From contig JAKBBN010000028.1 in NCBI GenBank assembly GCA_021808485.1, positions 1 to 37,543 of the forward strand: a stretch of 37,543 bases of DNA. The letters are read 5' to 3'. Below, piece by piece: positions 27,238 to 34,922 of this stretch (position 1 is its first letter; each line of letters begins with the position of its first letter). Both the position numbers and the translations under genes were made by a program. The notes beneath the pieces are model-generated. The model worked only from the letters and a program-made list of their open reading frames with translations. It did no database searches and was not told where the DNA came from. This DNA is from Planctomycetota bacterium. Lineage in GTDB: Bacteria > Planctomycetota > Phycisphaerae > WQYP01.

Positions 27238-27786
27238 ATGGAATGTCGCGCGTCTAATTTGAATAAGCCGGTGGGCGGAGGCGCCGTTGAGCCGCCGCCG
27301 ATTGAATCAGGCCGGCCGGCTGTCGCGGCATCGGCGGCGATTGGTTTAAGCTGGAAAGTGCGGTTGTTCGGCGCTTTGCTGGTATGTCTGTCCGGCCCGG
27401 TGCTGGCTGTGGGACTCTGGTTGAAGCCCAATGTCGCGGGCCTGGGCACGCATATGCAGTTGGGTTATGGGCCGTGCCCGTTTTACACACGCTATGGTAT
27501 TCCATGCCCCACATGCGGCTATACCACGGCCGTCAGCCACGTGGCGCATGGGCAATGGATTGCGGCGATTGTCACCCAGCCGGCGGGCGCGGTGATCGGA
27601 TTCCTGCTGCTTTCGGCCTTCATTGCCGGTTTGATGGCGGTTATCCGCGGCCGGTGGTATGGTCCGGGCTGGTTATGGTTTGGCCTGCGGTTGGAACGTA
27701 TCATCATTATTGCCGCGGCGCTGTTCCTTGGGGCATGGTTGTATAAAGTCTGGGTAGCCGGTGCGTTAAAGCCGCCGCACTGGTAG
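27238..27786 (+). CDS. DUF2752 family membrane protein
   Basis: 182 residues from the ATG at 27238; the frame runs further upstream, but that part overlaps the LuxR-type gene in another frame and adds no domain. A first hydrophobic segment lies at about 42-62. The DUF2752 signature is CPFYTRYGIPCPTCGYTTAV at 80-99, with Cys80, Cys90 and Cys93, followed by HVAHGQWIAAIVTQPAG. Two further membrane segments are at about 119-136 and 153-172. DUF2752 proteins are small inner-membrane proteins of unknown function; the conserved Cys pair and the CG-T pattern suggest metal or thiol chemistry, which is speculation. No ribosome site is visible. It stands 86 bases after the LuxR-type gene and 58 bases before a lipoprotein gene. 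Confidence 0.8.
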   Translation: MECRASNLNKPVGGGAVEPPPIESGRPAVAASAAIGLSWKVRLFGALLVCLSGPVLAVGLWLKPNVAGLGTHMQLGYGPCPFYTRYGIPCPTCGYTTAVSHVAHGQWIAAIVTQPAGAVIGFLLLSAFIAGLMAVIRGRWYGPGWLWFGLRLERIIIIAAALFLGAWLYKVWVAGALKPPHW

Positions 27787-27844
27787 AATTTCAAACTCCA
27801 CGGCGCCAGGCTTGTGCGCGGTTATGCTGAAGAGGAAATTAAGT

Positions 27845-28540
27845 ATGAGTCCAATCAGGAGCTTTTGTTGCGTCAGGCGTTGGTGTGTGCCCGCCATGCT
27901 GCTGATTATGTCCGGCCTGATAGCCGGATGCCAAACCACCGCCCAGAAGCGTGAGGCGGCGGCGCTGGCCCGACAAAGTGCGTACGCGTCGCTTAAGCAT
28001 CACAGCGTGGCGGTGATTGTATATGCCGACAGCGCCACGTTATTTTTGTATCCGCAGGCTGCGCAGGAGGTCAGTTCATTTGTGAATTATGACCTGAAGC
28101 GCGCCGTTCCAAGTGCCAAAGTGCTTGGTTACCGGGAAATTATTCAATATCAGAATTCGACTCCGAATTGGGAAATGCTGCCGATTAAATCCATTGGGTT
28201 GCACTTTTCGGTCGATCGCGTGATTTATCTGGAATTGCTGAACTATTCGTGCCACGCGCCGGGCGCCAGGCATCTGCTGCAGGGGCATATCCGGGCACGG
28301 GTGTATGTGTATGACACACACCTGCCCGGTGACGGCCGGGTGCTGGCCACTTCCGTTGGTGTGCGATGGCCGCGGTCGGGTCCGGAGCCGGGTTATCACG
28401 GCGATTCCAATGTGGTGCGGATGAATACGTTGACGGCGTTTTCGGCACTTCTTGTTCATCGATTGACGCACTGGGTTTCAAGCGGTCAGAACGGATCGGT
28501 GCGGGCCGCCCGGGAGCTTAAAAATGAAAAAGAGAATTAA
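27845..28540 (+). CDS. Putative lipoprotein, TolB-N/LpoB-like fold suspected
   Basis: 231 residues from the ATG at 27845, nine bases after GAGG; an ATG at 27812 in frame lacks a ribosome site. A basic N-terminus and hydrophobic stretch lead to the lipobox LIAGC, with Cys29 as the lipidated residue. The mature part has SVAVIVYADSATLFLYPQAA, LKRAVPSAKVLGYREIIQYQ, VDRVIYLELLNYS and LQGHIRARVYVYD, a beta-alpha-beta layout like that of its neighbour at 28524-29174. No named family was recognised. Its stop overlaps the start of that neighbour by 17 bases, so the two are translated from one mRNA. Envelope location is well supported; function is unknown. Confidence 0.72.
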   Translation: MSPIRSFCCVRRWCVPAMLLIMSGLIAGCQTTAQKREAAALARQSAYASLKHHSVAVIVYADSATLFLYPQAAQEVSSFVNYDLKRAVPSAKVLGYREIIQYQNSTPNWEMLPIKSIGLHFSVDRVIYLELLNYSCHAPGARHLLQGHIRARVYVYDTHLPGDGRVLATSVGVRWPRSGPEPGYHGDSNVVRMNTLTAFSALLVHRLTHWVSSGQNGSVRAARELKNEKEN

Positions 28541-29174
28541 ATTCCGGCCGGTCGGCGGACTGGTCATGATCATATGCTGTATGGCGGCGCTCTCGCTGGG
28601 CGGCTGCCAACTCGCTTACTTTTTCAGCGGCAATGGGGCAAGCCTGGCGGATTACACCATTCCCAAAAAAGACCGGGTTCTGGTGATGGTGGATTCCGCG
28701 CCGGCCTATCCCATGACCATTCAGGCCATTTCATCGTTGTGCACCAGAATTAACGATCAACTTTACCAGAACAAGGCCGCCTCCAAGCTTGTGCCGGCGT
28801 TTCGCCTGGCGTCACTGCAGCAGAGTAATCCAACCGCCTACCGCCAGATGACGATCGCCCAGGTTGCCGCGGTGATGAAGGCCGACCTGGTCGTTTACGC
28901 ATTTGTTCAAAAGTTCCAGGTTCGGCTTACCAGCGCCCGGCAGATAACGCGCGGTTATGCCGTGTGCGCGGTAAAGGTGGTTGAAAAATCCGGGAAACGC
29001 GTCTGGCCGGAAAATGCCTCCGAGGGTTTCATTGTTCAGGCGCACGTGCCGCCCAATCTTACCCGTTCGCAAAGCACGACGGCGGTGCAGTCACGGCTGT
29101 TGCGCAAGTTGTCGCGAAGAATTGCGCGGATCTTCTACCTGCACGAAAATGGCTACACTCCCCACCCGGAGTAA
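28524..29174 (+). CDS. Putative lipoprotein, paralogue of the preceding one
   Basis: 216 residues. The ATG lies seven bases after GGGAG, inside the end of the preceding gene. MKKRIKFRPVGG, a hydrophobic stretch and the lipobox LSLGGC give Cys28 as the lipidated residue. The mature part reads DRVLVMVDSAPAYPMTIQAI, YQNKAASKLVPAFRLASLQQ, MTIAQVAAVMKADLVVYAFV, AVCAVKVVEKSGKRVWPENA. The order of elements (VLVMVDSAP, a middle amphipathic part, KADLVVYAFVQKF, a GYAVCAVKVV strand) parallels the neighbour, so they are likely diverged duplicates. The pattern recalls TolB N-terminal or LpoB-type envelope proteins, but no named family is certain. Confidence 0.72.
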   Translation: MKKRIKFRPVGGLVMIICCMAALSLGGCQLAYFFSGNGASLADYTIPKKDRVLVMVDSAPAYPMTIQAISSLCTRINDQLYQNKAASKLVPAFRLASLQQSNPTAYRQMTIAQVAAVMKADLVVYAFVQKFQVRLTSARQITRGYAVCAVKVVEKSGKRVWPENASEGFIVQAHVPPNLTRSQSTTAVQSRLLRKLSRRIARIFYLHENGYTPHPE

Positions 29175-29240
29175 GACAATATATTTACGGCAATTGCGGA
29201 GGAAATTCTGTTTAAGCTGACTTAGCAAAGGGTTGGACAG

Positions 29241-30890
29241 ATGTGTCATCGCAAGCTCGACGGCAAATCGGGAAACCGCCGGAATGGATTGTCCGACGGC
29301 GCCGTTTCCCGCAGCTTAATGGTCCGCCTGCGAACAACTTGCCGCGCGATTGGACCGGCTTTTGGATTGTCGGCGGCGGTCGGCGTTATGATGCCGCCAA
29401 TAACGCCGGTGTTTGCGGCGTCCGCGCTATCAGTACCGGCCCGCGGCAGGGCGGCGCCCAGGGGGCGGGAACAGGATTATCTGGCGATTTTTAACCGGGT
29501 CCTCGGTCGCGGCGTGACGCCGGCCAACAACGCGGCCATACCCATTTTAATTCTTAATCGTCCCAATTCACTCCGGCTTTACCGCGAGAAACTTGATGGG
29601 AAAAAATGGCGTCGCGTGCGGGTAGTCGGCGGTGAAGCCCGGCTGTGCAAAGCCATGGGCATCCGGAAATCCGATTTGACCGGTCCGATTTACGGCGATT
29701 CGGTGCAATTTTTTTCCATGTTGCGACTTGGAATGAAGGACGGCAAAACGGACTCCGCGGGCATTGTGGCCCGAGTTCCATATTACATTTCCGGCCGTTT
29801 CATGTTTCAACCGTGGAGATATAAGCCGAATCCGTGGATTGCGATTTGGCTTAACAAAAAAGCCGCTGCGTTCCGGATTCTGACGGCGGCAAGCCGCCGG
29901 CCGCGTTTTTTTATCCCGCTGATTCCGTTGCATCCGGGCGGCCGTTACAGCCGGAAGATGACCGGGAATATCTACAGCGTTCTGGGATATGTGCAATCTA
30001 TGGGGGAAGACCTGGAAGCTCGGGCGATGGTGTCCCTTGGCCGCGGGCATATCCGACGATGCATGCGGGATATTCTTACGGCACAGCGATTGGTTTCATT
30101 GATGACGCAGGAGCATACCGCACTTTCCCTTGTGGCCTCTTTTTCACTGCATGCAAGCGCCATGGACGGCCAGCGCGTACTGGCCGAGTCGGGTAAAGCC
30201 TCGGCCGCCCAATTGATGGCGTTCATGAAAAGGCTTGACGCGGTGCCCAAACCTGTGTCGATGGCGGTTGCCGTACGGACAACCGAACGCTGGATGCTGC
30301 GGGATTATCTGGATTGGGCCGCTGCACATCGTCGGACGGCGGTGCATCAGCAGGATGCCGTCAAGGCCGTTGCGATCCCCTTGCTTCCCAAAAGCTATGT
30401 TTCCTGGACGCCGGCTCAGACGGCCAAAGCGAATAAGGAATATGAGCAACTGTGCGATCAATTGGCGGCTATCTACGGCATTCGTCCGCGGATGCGGCGC
30501 ATGCGGACACTGCATCTGGAATTGGAAAAATGGCTGCATTCGGGCGACCCGGTGGCGAAACATTTTGCCGTCGTGCAATTGATGCCCGCGGAACTGAATA
30601 TGCTGGCTTTTTCGGATTGTGACGCTTCCGATCGGCGTTTGACGCGCATTTGCCTGGCGCTGGCGGCGTTTCGTCAACAGCACGGAAAATTCCCCGGCAG
30701 TCTGGCGGAGCTGGCCCCGGAATACCTTGCTCATATCCCGCACAATCCATTTACCGGTGCGGGATTTAATTACCGCCTGAGCGGAAAAGGTTGCCGCCTG
30801 TCGGCAAAGGACGTGTATCCGCGGGATGTCAGCGGTTCACTTCGCCTGCCGCAGATGCTTCCGCTTGTCGTTCATATGCATGATCATTGA
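29241..30890 (+). CDS. Hypothetical secreted protein with pseudopilin-like C-terminal segment
   Basis: 549 residues. The ATG follows AAAGGG by eight bases. An N-terminal basic region (RLRTTCR) and hydrophobic stretch (AFGLSAAVGVMMPPITPVFAA, about 40-60) suggest an atypically long signal peptide or membrane anchor. The middle is not recognised: YLAIFNRVLGRGVTPANNAA, FMFQPWRYKPNPW and a long alpha-helical part rich in Arg and Ala. Residues about 475-535 (RLTRICLALAAFRQQHGKFP, then GSLAELAPEYLAHIPHNPFTG, then FNYRLSG) resemble a segment seen in planctomycete proteins and in type II pseudopilins, where a helix is followed by a GKFP-LxxLxPxYL-xxPxDPF motif. It is the last gene of the plus-strand run and convergent with the sulfotransferase gene. 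No function is assigned. Confidence 0.7.
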   Translation: MCHRKLDGKSGNRRNGLSDGAVSRSLMVRLRTTCRAIGPAFGLSAAVGVMMPPITPVFAASALSVPARGRAAPRGREQDYLAIFNRVLGRGVTPANNAAIPILILNRPNSLRLYREKLDGKKWRRVRVVGGEARLCKAMGIRKSDLTGPIYGDSVQFFSMLRLGMKDGKTDSAGIVARVPYYISGRFMFQPWRYKPNPWIAIWLNKKAAAFRILTAASRRPRFFIPLIPLHPGGRYSRKMTGNIYSVLGYVQSMGEDLEARAMVSLGRGHIRRCMRDILTAQRLVSLMTQEHTALSLVASFSLHASAMDGQRVLAESGKASAAQLMAFMKRLDAVPKPVSMAVAVRTTERWMLRDYLDWAAAHRRTAVHQQDAVKAVAIPLLPKSYVSWTPAQTAKANKEYEQLCDQLAAIYGIRPRMRRMRTLHLELEKWLHSGDPVAKHFAVVQLMPAELNMLAFSDCDASDRRLTRICLALAAFRQQHGKFPGSLAELAPEYLAHIPHNPFTGAGFNYRLSGKGCRLSAKDVYPRDVSGSLRLPQMLPLVVHMHDH

Positions 30891-30923
30891 GTTCCGGCGG
30901 GCCGGCGATGATTTGACTGACGG

Positions 30924-31886
30924 TTAACCGAACATCAGTGCGGCGAGTGCGGCGCTGCCCTGTACCATGCGCCTGGCGGGACGAAGAATAAATTTGAGCT
31001 TTTCGACGGTGTAGATACGCCCTATTTCACGCGCCAGCTCGCTCGCAAGGGGTGGATTCCGCAGGCTTCCGAGGCTGCGATCCGTCGCTGCAAGTTTCGC
31101 CGCGGCATCGGCAAGAACATTTTCGCGTGAAGCGGCATCGGTTGACAGAATGGCCCGGTAGACGCATCGCGCCATATCCAGAAGCGCACCGGAATCTCCG
31201 GGTTCGCCGACCGCTTTATGGTGCCATAAATCCGATTTCAGGAATAGATCGACTGTTTGCGAATTCGTCGCGTTAAGATCAGGAAATGCAATGCCGCAGC
31301 CGTCCTGGACAGCGGCGATAGTTCCCCGCCAGTCGGTCATAAGCCTGTCATGGAAAACGATCGCCCGCGGATGCGATTGGGTGGCGCTAAACGCTTCAAG
31401 ATTGTATCGCAGCCAGAGAAGGAGCGATTTATTGACGGCAAAGCCGTTGCGGCGGCGCAATGAGGCGGCGACTTCCTCCGGATTTCGCACCATCAGTAAA
31501 ATTTTCGGTGAAATCCGCGCCTGTTCCAGGGCGGAAATCCAAAACGGATACAGTCGGCTGATTTCCGGATCTTTAACGCACCAGAAATCCGTGTCGGAAA
31601 AGTCCGTGCGCACAACGTCGATAATGCGTTCCGTTATTTCCCGGTGAACCTGCGGAGATATCCGGTGCGGAAAAATCGGTTTTACCCAGCCGGCGGACCC
31701 ACCCAGCGTACGCAGAATCCGGCGATTCATCGCCATACTTTCGGCGTGTTCCCAATGGCCGGTGGGATTGAACATATCCGTTGTAAGAATATGATCGCCA
31801 AGTTTGGCCCCCAGGATATTGCACACCCGTGTCATCGCCGAAGTACCGCTGCGGTGCATTCCGGCGATTATCAGACCCGTGCGCAT
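30924..31886 (-). CDS. Sulfotransferase family protein (PAPS-dependent)
   Basis: Expected to move sulfate from PAPS to a glycan or other acceptor in the cytoplasm. 320 residues. The 5'-phosphosulfate loop is GMHRSGTSAMTRV at 9-21. The 3'-phosphate motif is KILLMVRNPEEVAASLRRRN, with the conserved Arg and Ser. FWCVKDPEISRL and RAIVFHDRLMTDWRGTI are also typical of the bacterial Sulfotransfer_3-like group. The ATG follows AAGGA by six bases. Its start overlaps by 16 bases the stop of a glycosyltransferase-like remnant, which suggests that it once belonged to an exopolysaccharide gene cluster. An acceptor cannot be named. Confidence 0.85.
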   Translation of the reverse strand: MRTGLIIAGMHRSGTSAMTRVCNILGAKLGDHILTTDMFNPTGHWEHAESMAMNRRILRTLGGSAGWVKPIFPHRISPQVHREITERIIDVVRTDFSDTDFWCVKDPEISRLYPFWISALEQARISPKILLMVRNPEEVAASLRRRNGFAVNKSLLLWLRYNLEAFSATQSHPRAIVFHDRLMTDWRGTIAAVQDGCGIAFPDLNATNSQTVDLFLKSDLWHHKAVGEPGDSGALLDMARCVYRAILSTDAASRENVLADAAAKLAATDRSLGSLRNPPLASELAREIGRIYTVEKLKFILRPARRMVQGSAALAALMFG

Positions 31887-32050
31887 TTTAATCCTTCCCC
31901 GGCAGGAACGGCGGCATACACCTGCCTCATCCGGCGGATTCCGATGCCGGCATGAAACCGTTCGTGCACCATGTTCCGAGTTGCGGCGGCACGTACCGGC
32001 ATTATGGAATCACGCGCCGCGGCGGCCGTGCAACCATCCGGGCGCCGCTG
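31871..32050 (-). pseudogene. C-terminal remnant of a GT4-type glycosyltransferase
   Basis: The minus-strand frame ending at 31871 has near its end AAATRNMVHERFHAGIGIRR followed by MRQVYAAV. This resembles the last helix of group 1 (GT4) glycosyltransferases (A.R.MV.ERF.....I.RM..VY). Upstream of about 32050 no glycosyltransferase motif (such as the EGFG or DGxxG elements) is seen in any frame. The overlap with the sulfotransferase start is what two coupled genes in a sugar-polymer operon would show, so the remnant may be a truncated gene. The match is short and made by eye; the upper limit is approximate. Confidence 0.35.
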
Positions 32051-32254
32051 CCGCTGCCATGCTCGCGGCGCTAGCGAAGGATGACCGTCGCAGGCCCCGC
32101 GGACACTATCTAAGCTATACCACGACGCCGAGGCATATTGGTTGCAAGGCCGCGAACGCCGCCGATGAATCTTACGCAAGCAGGCCGCGGCGTCCGCGCC
32201 GGACAGGACGGCGATTCGGATTCAGGCCGCCCGTGTATCCTTGGGAATGTGCCG
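31887..32254. other. Non-coding gap with glycosyltransferase-like remnant
   Basis: Apart from the remnant at its low end, 368 bases contain no supported gene. Short frames on both strands (for example plus 31804-32313, minus 32110-32298) are Arg/Pro-rich shadow translations. The stretch 32000-32100 is rich in GC repeats (GCCGC/GCGGC). No terminator for the GH28-like gene, which ends at 32255, was identified. Confidence 0.4.
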
Positions 32255-34237
32255 TTATCGCGCACCGGCCGGATGAAGAGCCGGATTGTGCATCGCATCG
32301 TCCAAAGCCTTGACTGCCTCGGCAGCCTGGGCCTTGGATGCGGTTGAATTGTCTGCCACCAGTTTGGCGGAATGTATCCAGTAATACAGGTTGGAAAGGC
32401 TTTTCTGTCGCGCGGTGTACGCTTCCGGCGTATGGCTGGGTGGACGCCAATCTTGGCGGAACAAGACGTTTGCCTGGCGGATTAATTGACGCAAGCCGTG
32501 CATATGCGGGTGCGGATAGCCGGCGTATTTAATGTTCTGAATCAGCAGCGGCCGGTCCCGGGCGTCAATCATTCCAATGCCCAGGTAGTAAAGCTTGCTG
32601 GACGGCTTTAGCTGCCCAAATCGCCAGAAGTCCAGTGACGGATCATGGGTTATTGCCACACAATGATTATTGACGTAAATCGCGTAGCCGTCCGCCATTT
32701 TCGTCGGTTGCCACCGCAATTCCGGAGAGGTTCCGCCGCCGCGAATCCGTGGATGCAGGTTGACAATTGCATGATCATGAATCGTAACGTGTTTGAACTG
32801 TATACCGGCGGTATTCTGGAACCAGAATCCGGTGAGGCCGCGGTTCATGGTTCCAATGCTGACATTATTGAAGCGGATGTTCGCAAACGGGGTGGGCTCC
32901 ATGTTAAGCATTGCGGCGGCGGGCTGGGGGCGATAGGGCTTGGAACCGGTCGGTCGGGGCTGACTGATGCGGCCTATTTTGACGTCGGAAATGGACCAGT
33001 TGCGCACTTCAGGCACAAACGCGGCTGCCGGCAGGGCGTATTTGCCGGCCCAGAAGACTGCCTGGTCAGCCAACGAACGGGCGGTTTTTGCGAAGATTCC
33101 CCGGAAATGGATATGCCGGATGAATCCGCCGCGCCGCCCGCCCCATTTCATGAAGATGATATTCGCCGATTTGCCGAACGTGTTGTCAAGTGCAAAAATG
33201 TACTGGATACCGCCGGACATTTCGCTGCCGAATCCGATGTTGTGCGACAGCCAGTTGTGACGGATGATGATATCTTCAGTCGGGTGTCCGCCGTTGATCT
33301 CCCAACCATCCGCATTTTTACCCGCCTTGAGCACGATATTGTCATCATCCGTACGGATATGACAATTTTGAATCAGCACATATTGTGAGGAATCCACGTC
33401 AATACCGTCGTCCATATTCAACTTATCGTTATGGACATGCACGTTCTGAATGATCACATTTCGGCAGAAGCAGGGGTGAATGGTCCAAAACGGAGAATGG
33501 CGGAATGTCACGCCGCTGATAAGGACATTCCGGCAGAAATCCAGATCGCAGAATTCCGGCATAAGATGGTAGCCCGGTCCCATGACCCGCCGGGACATCG
33601 GCGGAAGATTATTGGCCATCGCCCGCACAATTTTCCGGTCCGCCCATTTCTTTTTAAGCTGTGTTTTGTACCAGTTCAACCATGGGGAGCCCGGCCGGTT
33701 CCGCCCGCCGCCGAAGATACCGTGACCGGTAATGGCAATGTTATGCCGGCTGTTGGCGTAGATCAGCGGTTGATAATTGTATATCCAAACGCCCTCATAG
33801 CGGACCATTACGCAACCCTTGTGCGGCCCGTTGCGGACAAGGTAATCCGCCGGATTTAAGCCGAACTGGATCACCGCGCCCGCGGCGAGATGAAAATTAA
33901 CATTTGATAAAAGATCAATGGAGCCATTGCAGATATACCGGCCGGATGGGACGAGTACGGTTCCACCGCCGGCCTGGTGGCAGGCGGCAATCGCCCGGGC
34001 GAATGCGCGGCGACAGTCGGTGCGGTGGTTCCCCGCGGCCCCGTAATTTAAAACATTAAACGTGCGGTGCGCGAAGCGAGGGGCCTTGATCTGCCGGAGA
34101 ATATGGCGGTATGCCGATTGACTCCAATGCGGCGTTGCCGCCGCCGATGCAGGTCGGTCTCCGCTCATCAGGGCCAGGAAAGGCAGGGTAAGGACAAGTA
34201 GATGGATGAACCGCGAGGGAGATAACTTCGGCGGCAC
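32255..34237 (-). CDS. Secreted GH28-like polygalacturonase (pectate-active beta-helix)
   Basis: Right-handed beta-helix enzyme that cuts galacturonan or rhamnogalacturonan. 660 residues from the GTG at 34237, six bases after AGGAG; the in-frame ATG at 34276 lacks such a site and would spoil the signal peptide (FIHLLVLTLPFLALMSGDRP, then ASAAA). FNVLNYGAAGNHRTDCRRAF opens the family fold. The catalytic region has NMDDGIDVDSSQYVLIQNCH, then TDDDNIVLKAG; these are the family Asp residues at about 277, 298 and 299. SHNIGFGSEMSGG matches the GHG-SIGSE motif with its His kept and the first Gly changed to Ser. MKWGGRRGGFIRHIHF corresponds to the substrate-binding IKT-GRGG site. The last 150 residues are a beta-type domain of unknown role. 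Likely partner of the rhamnosidases, though coded far from them. Confidence 0.87.
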   Translation of the reverse strand: MPPKLSPSRFIHLLVLTLPFLALMSGDRPASAAATPHWSQSAYRHILRQIKAPRFAHRTFNVLNYGAAGNHRTDCRRAFARAIAACHQAGGGTVLVPSGRYICNGSIDLLSNVNFHLAAGAVIQFGLNPADYLVRNGPHKGCVMVRYEGVWIYNYQPLIYANSRHNIAITGHGIFGGGRNRPGSPWLNWYKTQLKKKWADRKIVRAMANNLPPMSRRVMGPGYHLMPEFCDLDFCRNVLISGVTFRHSPFWTIHPCFCRNVIIQNVHVHNDKLNMDDGIDVDSSQYVLIQNCHIRTDDDNIVLKAGKNADGWEINGGHPTEDIIIRHNWLSHNIGFGSEMSGGIQYIFALDNTFGKSANIIFMKWGGRRGGFIRHIHFRGIFAKTARSLADQAVFWAGKYALPAAAFVPEVRNWSISDVKIGRISQPRPTGSKPYRPQPAAAMLNMEPTPFANIRFNNVSIGTMNRGLTGFWFQNTAGIQFKHVTIHDHAIVNLHPRIRGGGTSPELRWQPTKMADGYAIYVNNHCVAITHDPSLDFWRFGQLKPSSKLYYLGIGMIDARDRPLLIQNIKYAGYPHPHMHGLRQLIRQANVLFRQDWRPPSHTPEAYTARQKSLSNLYYWIHSAKLVADNSTASKAQAAEAVKALDDAMHNPALHPAGAR

Positions 34238-34308
34238 GTTGCACTCCTGTTTTAATTTTGCCGGCTCCGGATTCATTCCGGATCACAAAGAATAAAGGTG
34301 AGTGCTTT

Positions 34309-34335
34309 GTTATAAGACTTGCCATGATCTGTCAA
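34309..34335 (-). promoter_or_regulatory. Promoter candidate for the GH28-like gene
   Basis: On the minus strand, consensus TTGACA (34335-34330), a 15-base spacer and TATAAC (34314-34309). The spacer is short. It lies 72 bases before the GTG start and shares its -35 hexamer with the ssrA promoter candidate on the other strand. Confidence 0.4.
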
Positions 34336-34358
34336 GTTGCGACACCTTGTGCTATGAT
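34329..34358 (+). promoter_or_regulatory. Promoter candidate for tmRNA (ssrA)
   Basis: CTGTCA (34329-34334), an 18-base spacer and TATGAT (34353-34358), with four and five of six matches. Transcription would start about 30 bases before the mature 5' end, leaving a leader for RNase P to remove. Confidence 0.4.
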
Positions 34359-34392
34359 AAACTGGTCTCGATCCAAGACCCGATTTTTGAAA

Positions 34393-34769
34393 GGGGGCGA
34401 CAGGTATCGACCGGACAGTAGTGTTGAACATCGCATGCCGACCTGCCGGACAAGTCGTTAAACTGATTGGCAAAAAATCAAATGCTGAGAACTTCAAGTT
34501 CCCAACAACCGCGGGCTTCGGTCTGCGGATGGCTGCCTGATTAAGGTGGCCCGGTTCCCGTGGGAAGTCCGCGTCCCGCGATGAACCGACGACCAGCGGA
34601 ATGCCCGGATGATAACGCCGGTTGATCATCCGTTAAGCCACAGGATCGGCTGGGGTCGTGGGCAGTTAGACTGCGAGCGGCCGATGACCCGACATTAACA
34701 TGCAGCCTAAACATGTAGAAGTGTTCATCAACCTGCCACGGGACGAGGGTTCGACTCCCTCCGCCTCCA
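34393..34769 (+). ncRNA. ssrA: Transfer-messenger RNA (tmRNA)
   Basis: Rescues stalled ribosomes and adds a degradation tag. The 377-base RNA has matching ends: GGGGGCG at 34393-34399 pairs with CGCCTCC at 34762-34768 (one G-U), and discriminator A is at 34769; CCA is not encoded. The T arm is GAGGG-TTCGACT-CCCTC at 34745-34761. After the first pseudoknot (ending GGCA near 34472) an 11-base linker, as in E. coli, leads to resume codon GCT at 34484. The reading frame then encodes AENFKFPTTAGFGLRMAA and stops at TGA 34538-34540. The tag is longer than the usual 10 or so residues and ends MAA in place of LAA or VAA, still a hydrophobic-Ala-Ala end suited to ClpXP-type proteases. Other frames give no such end. 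Confidence 0.93.
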
Positions 34770-34922
34770 TTGTGTTTCTATGAACAACATGAATATTCGG
34801 GAATTGGCCGGGCTTGCGGATCACGGCCGATGGGCCGACCGGCCGCAACCGGCGGGGCCATGCTCCGGGTGGATGAGGCCATTCGGCTGTTTCCACAAGC
34901 GGGCGAGGCGATTCATCGGCGG

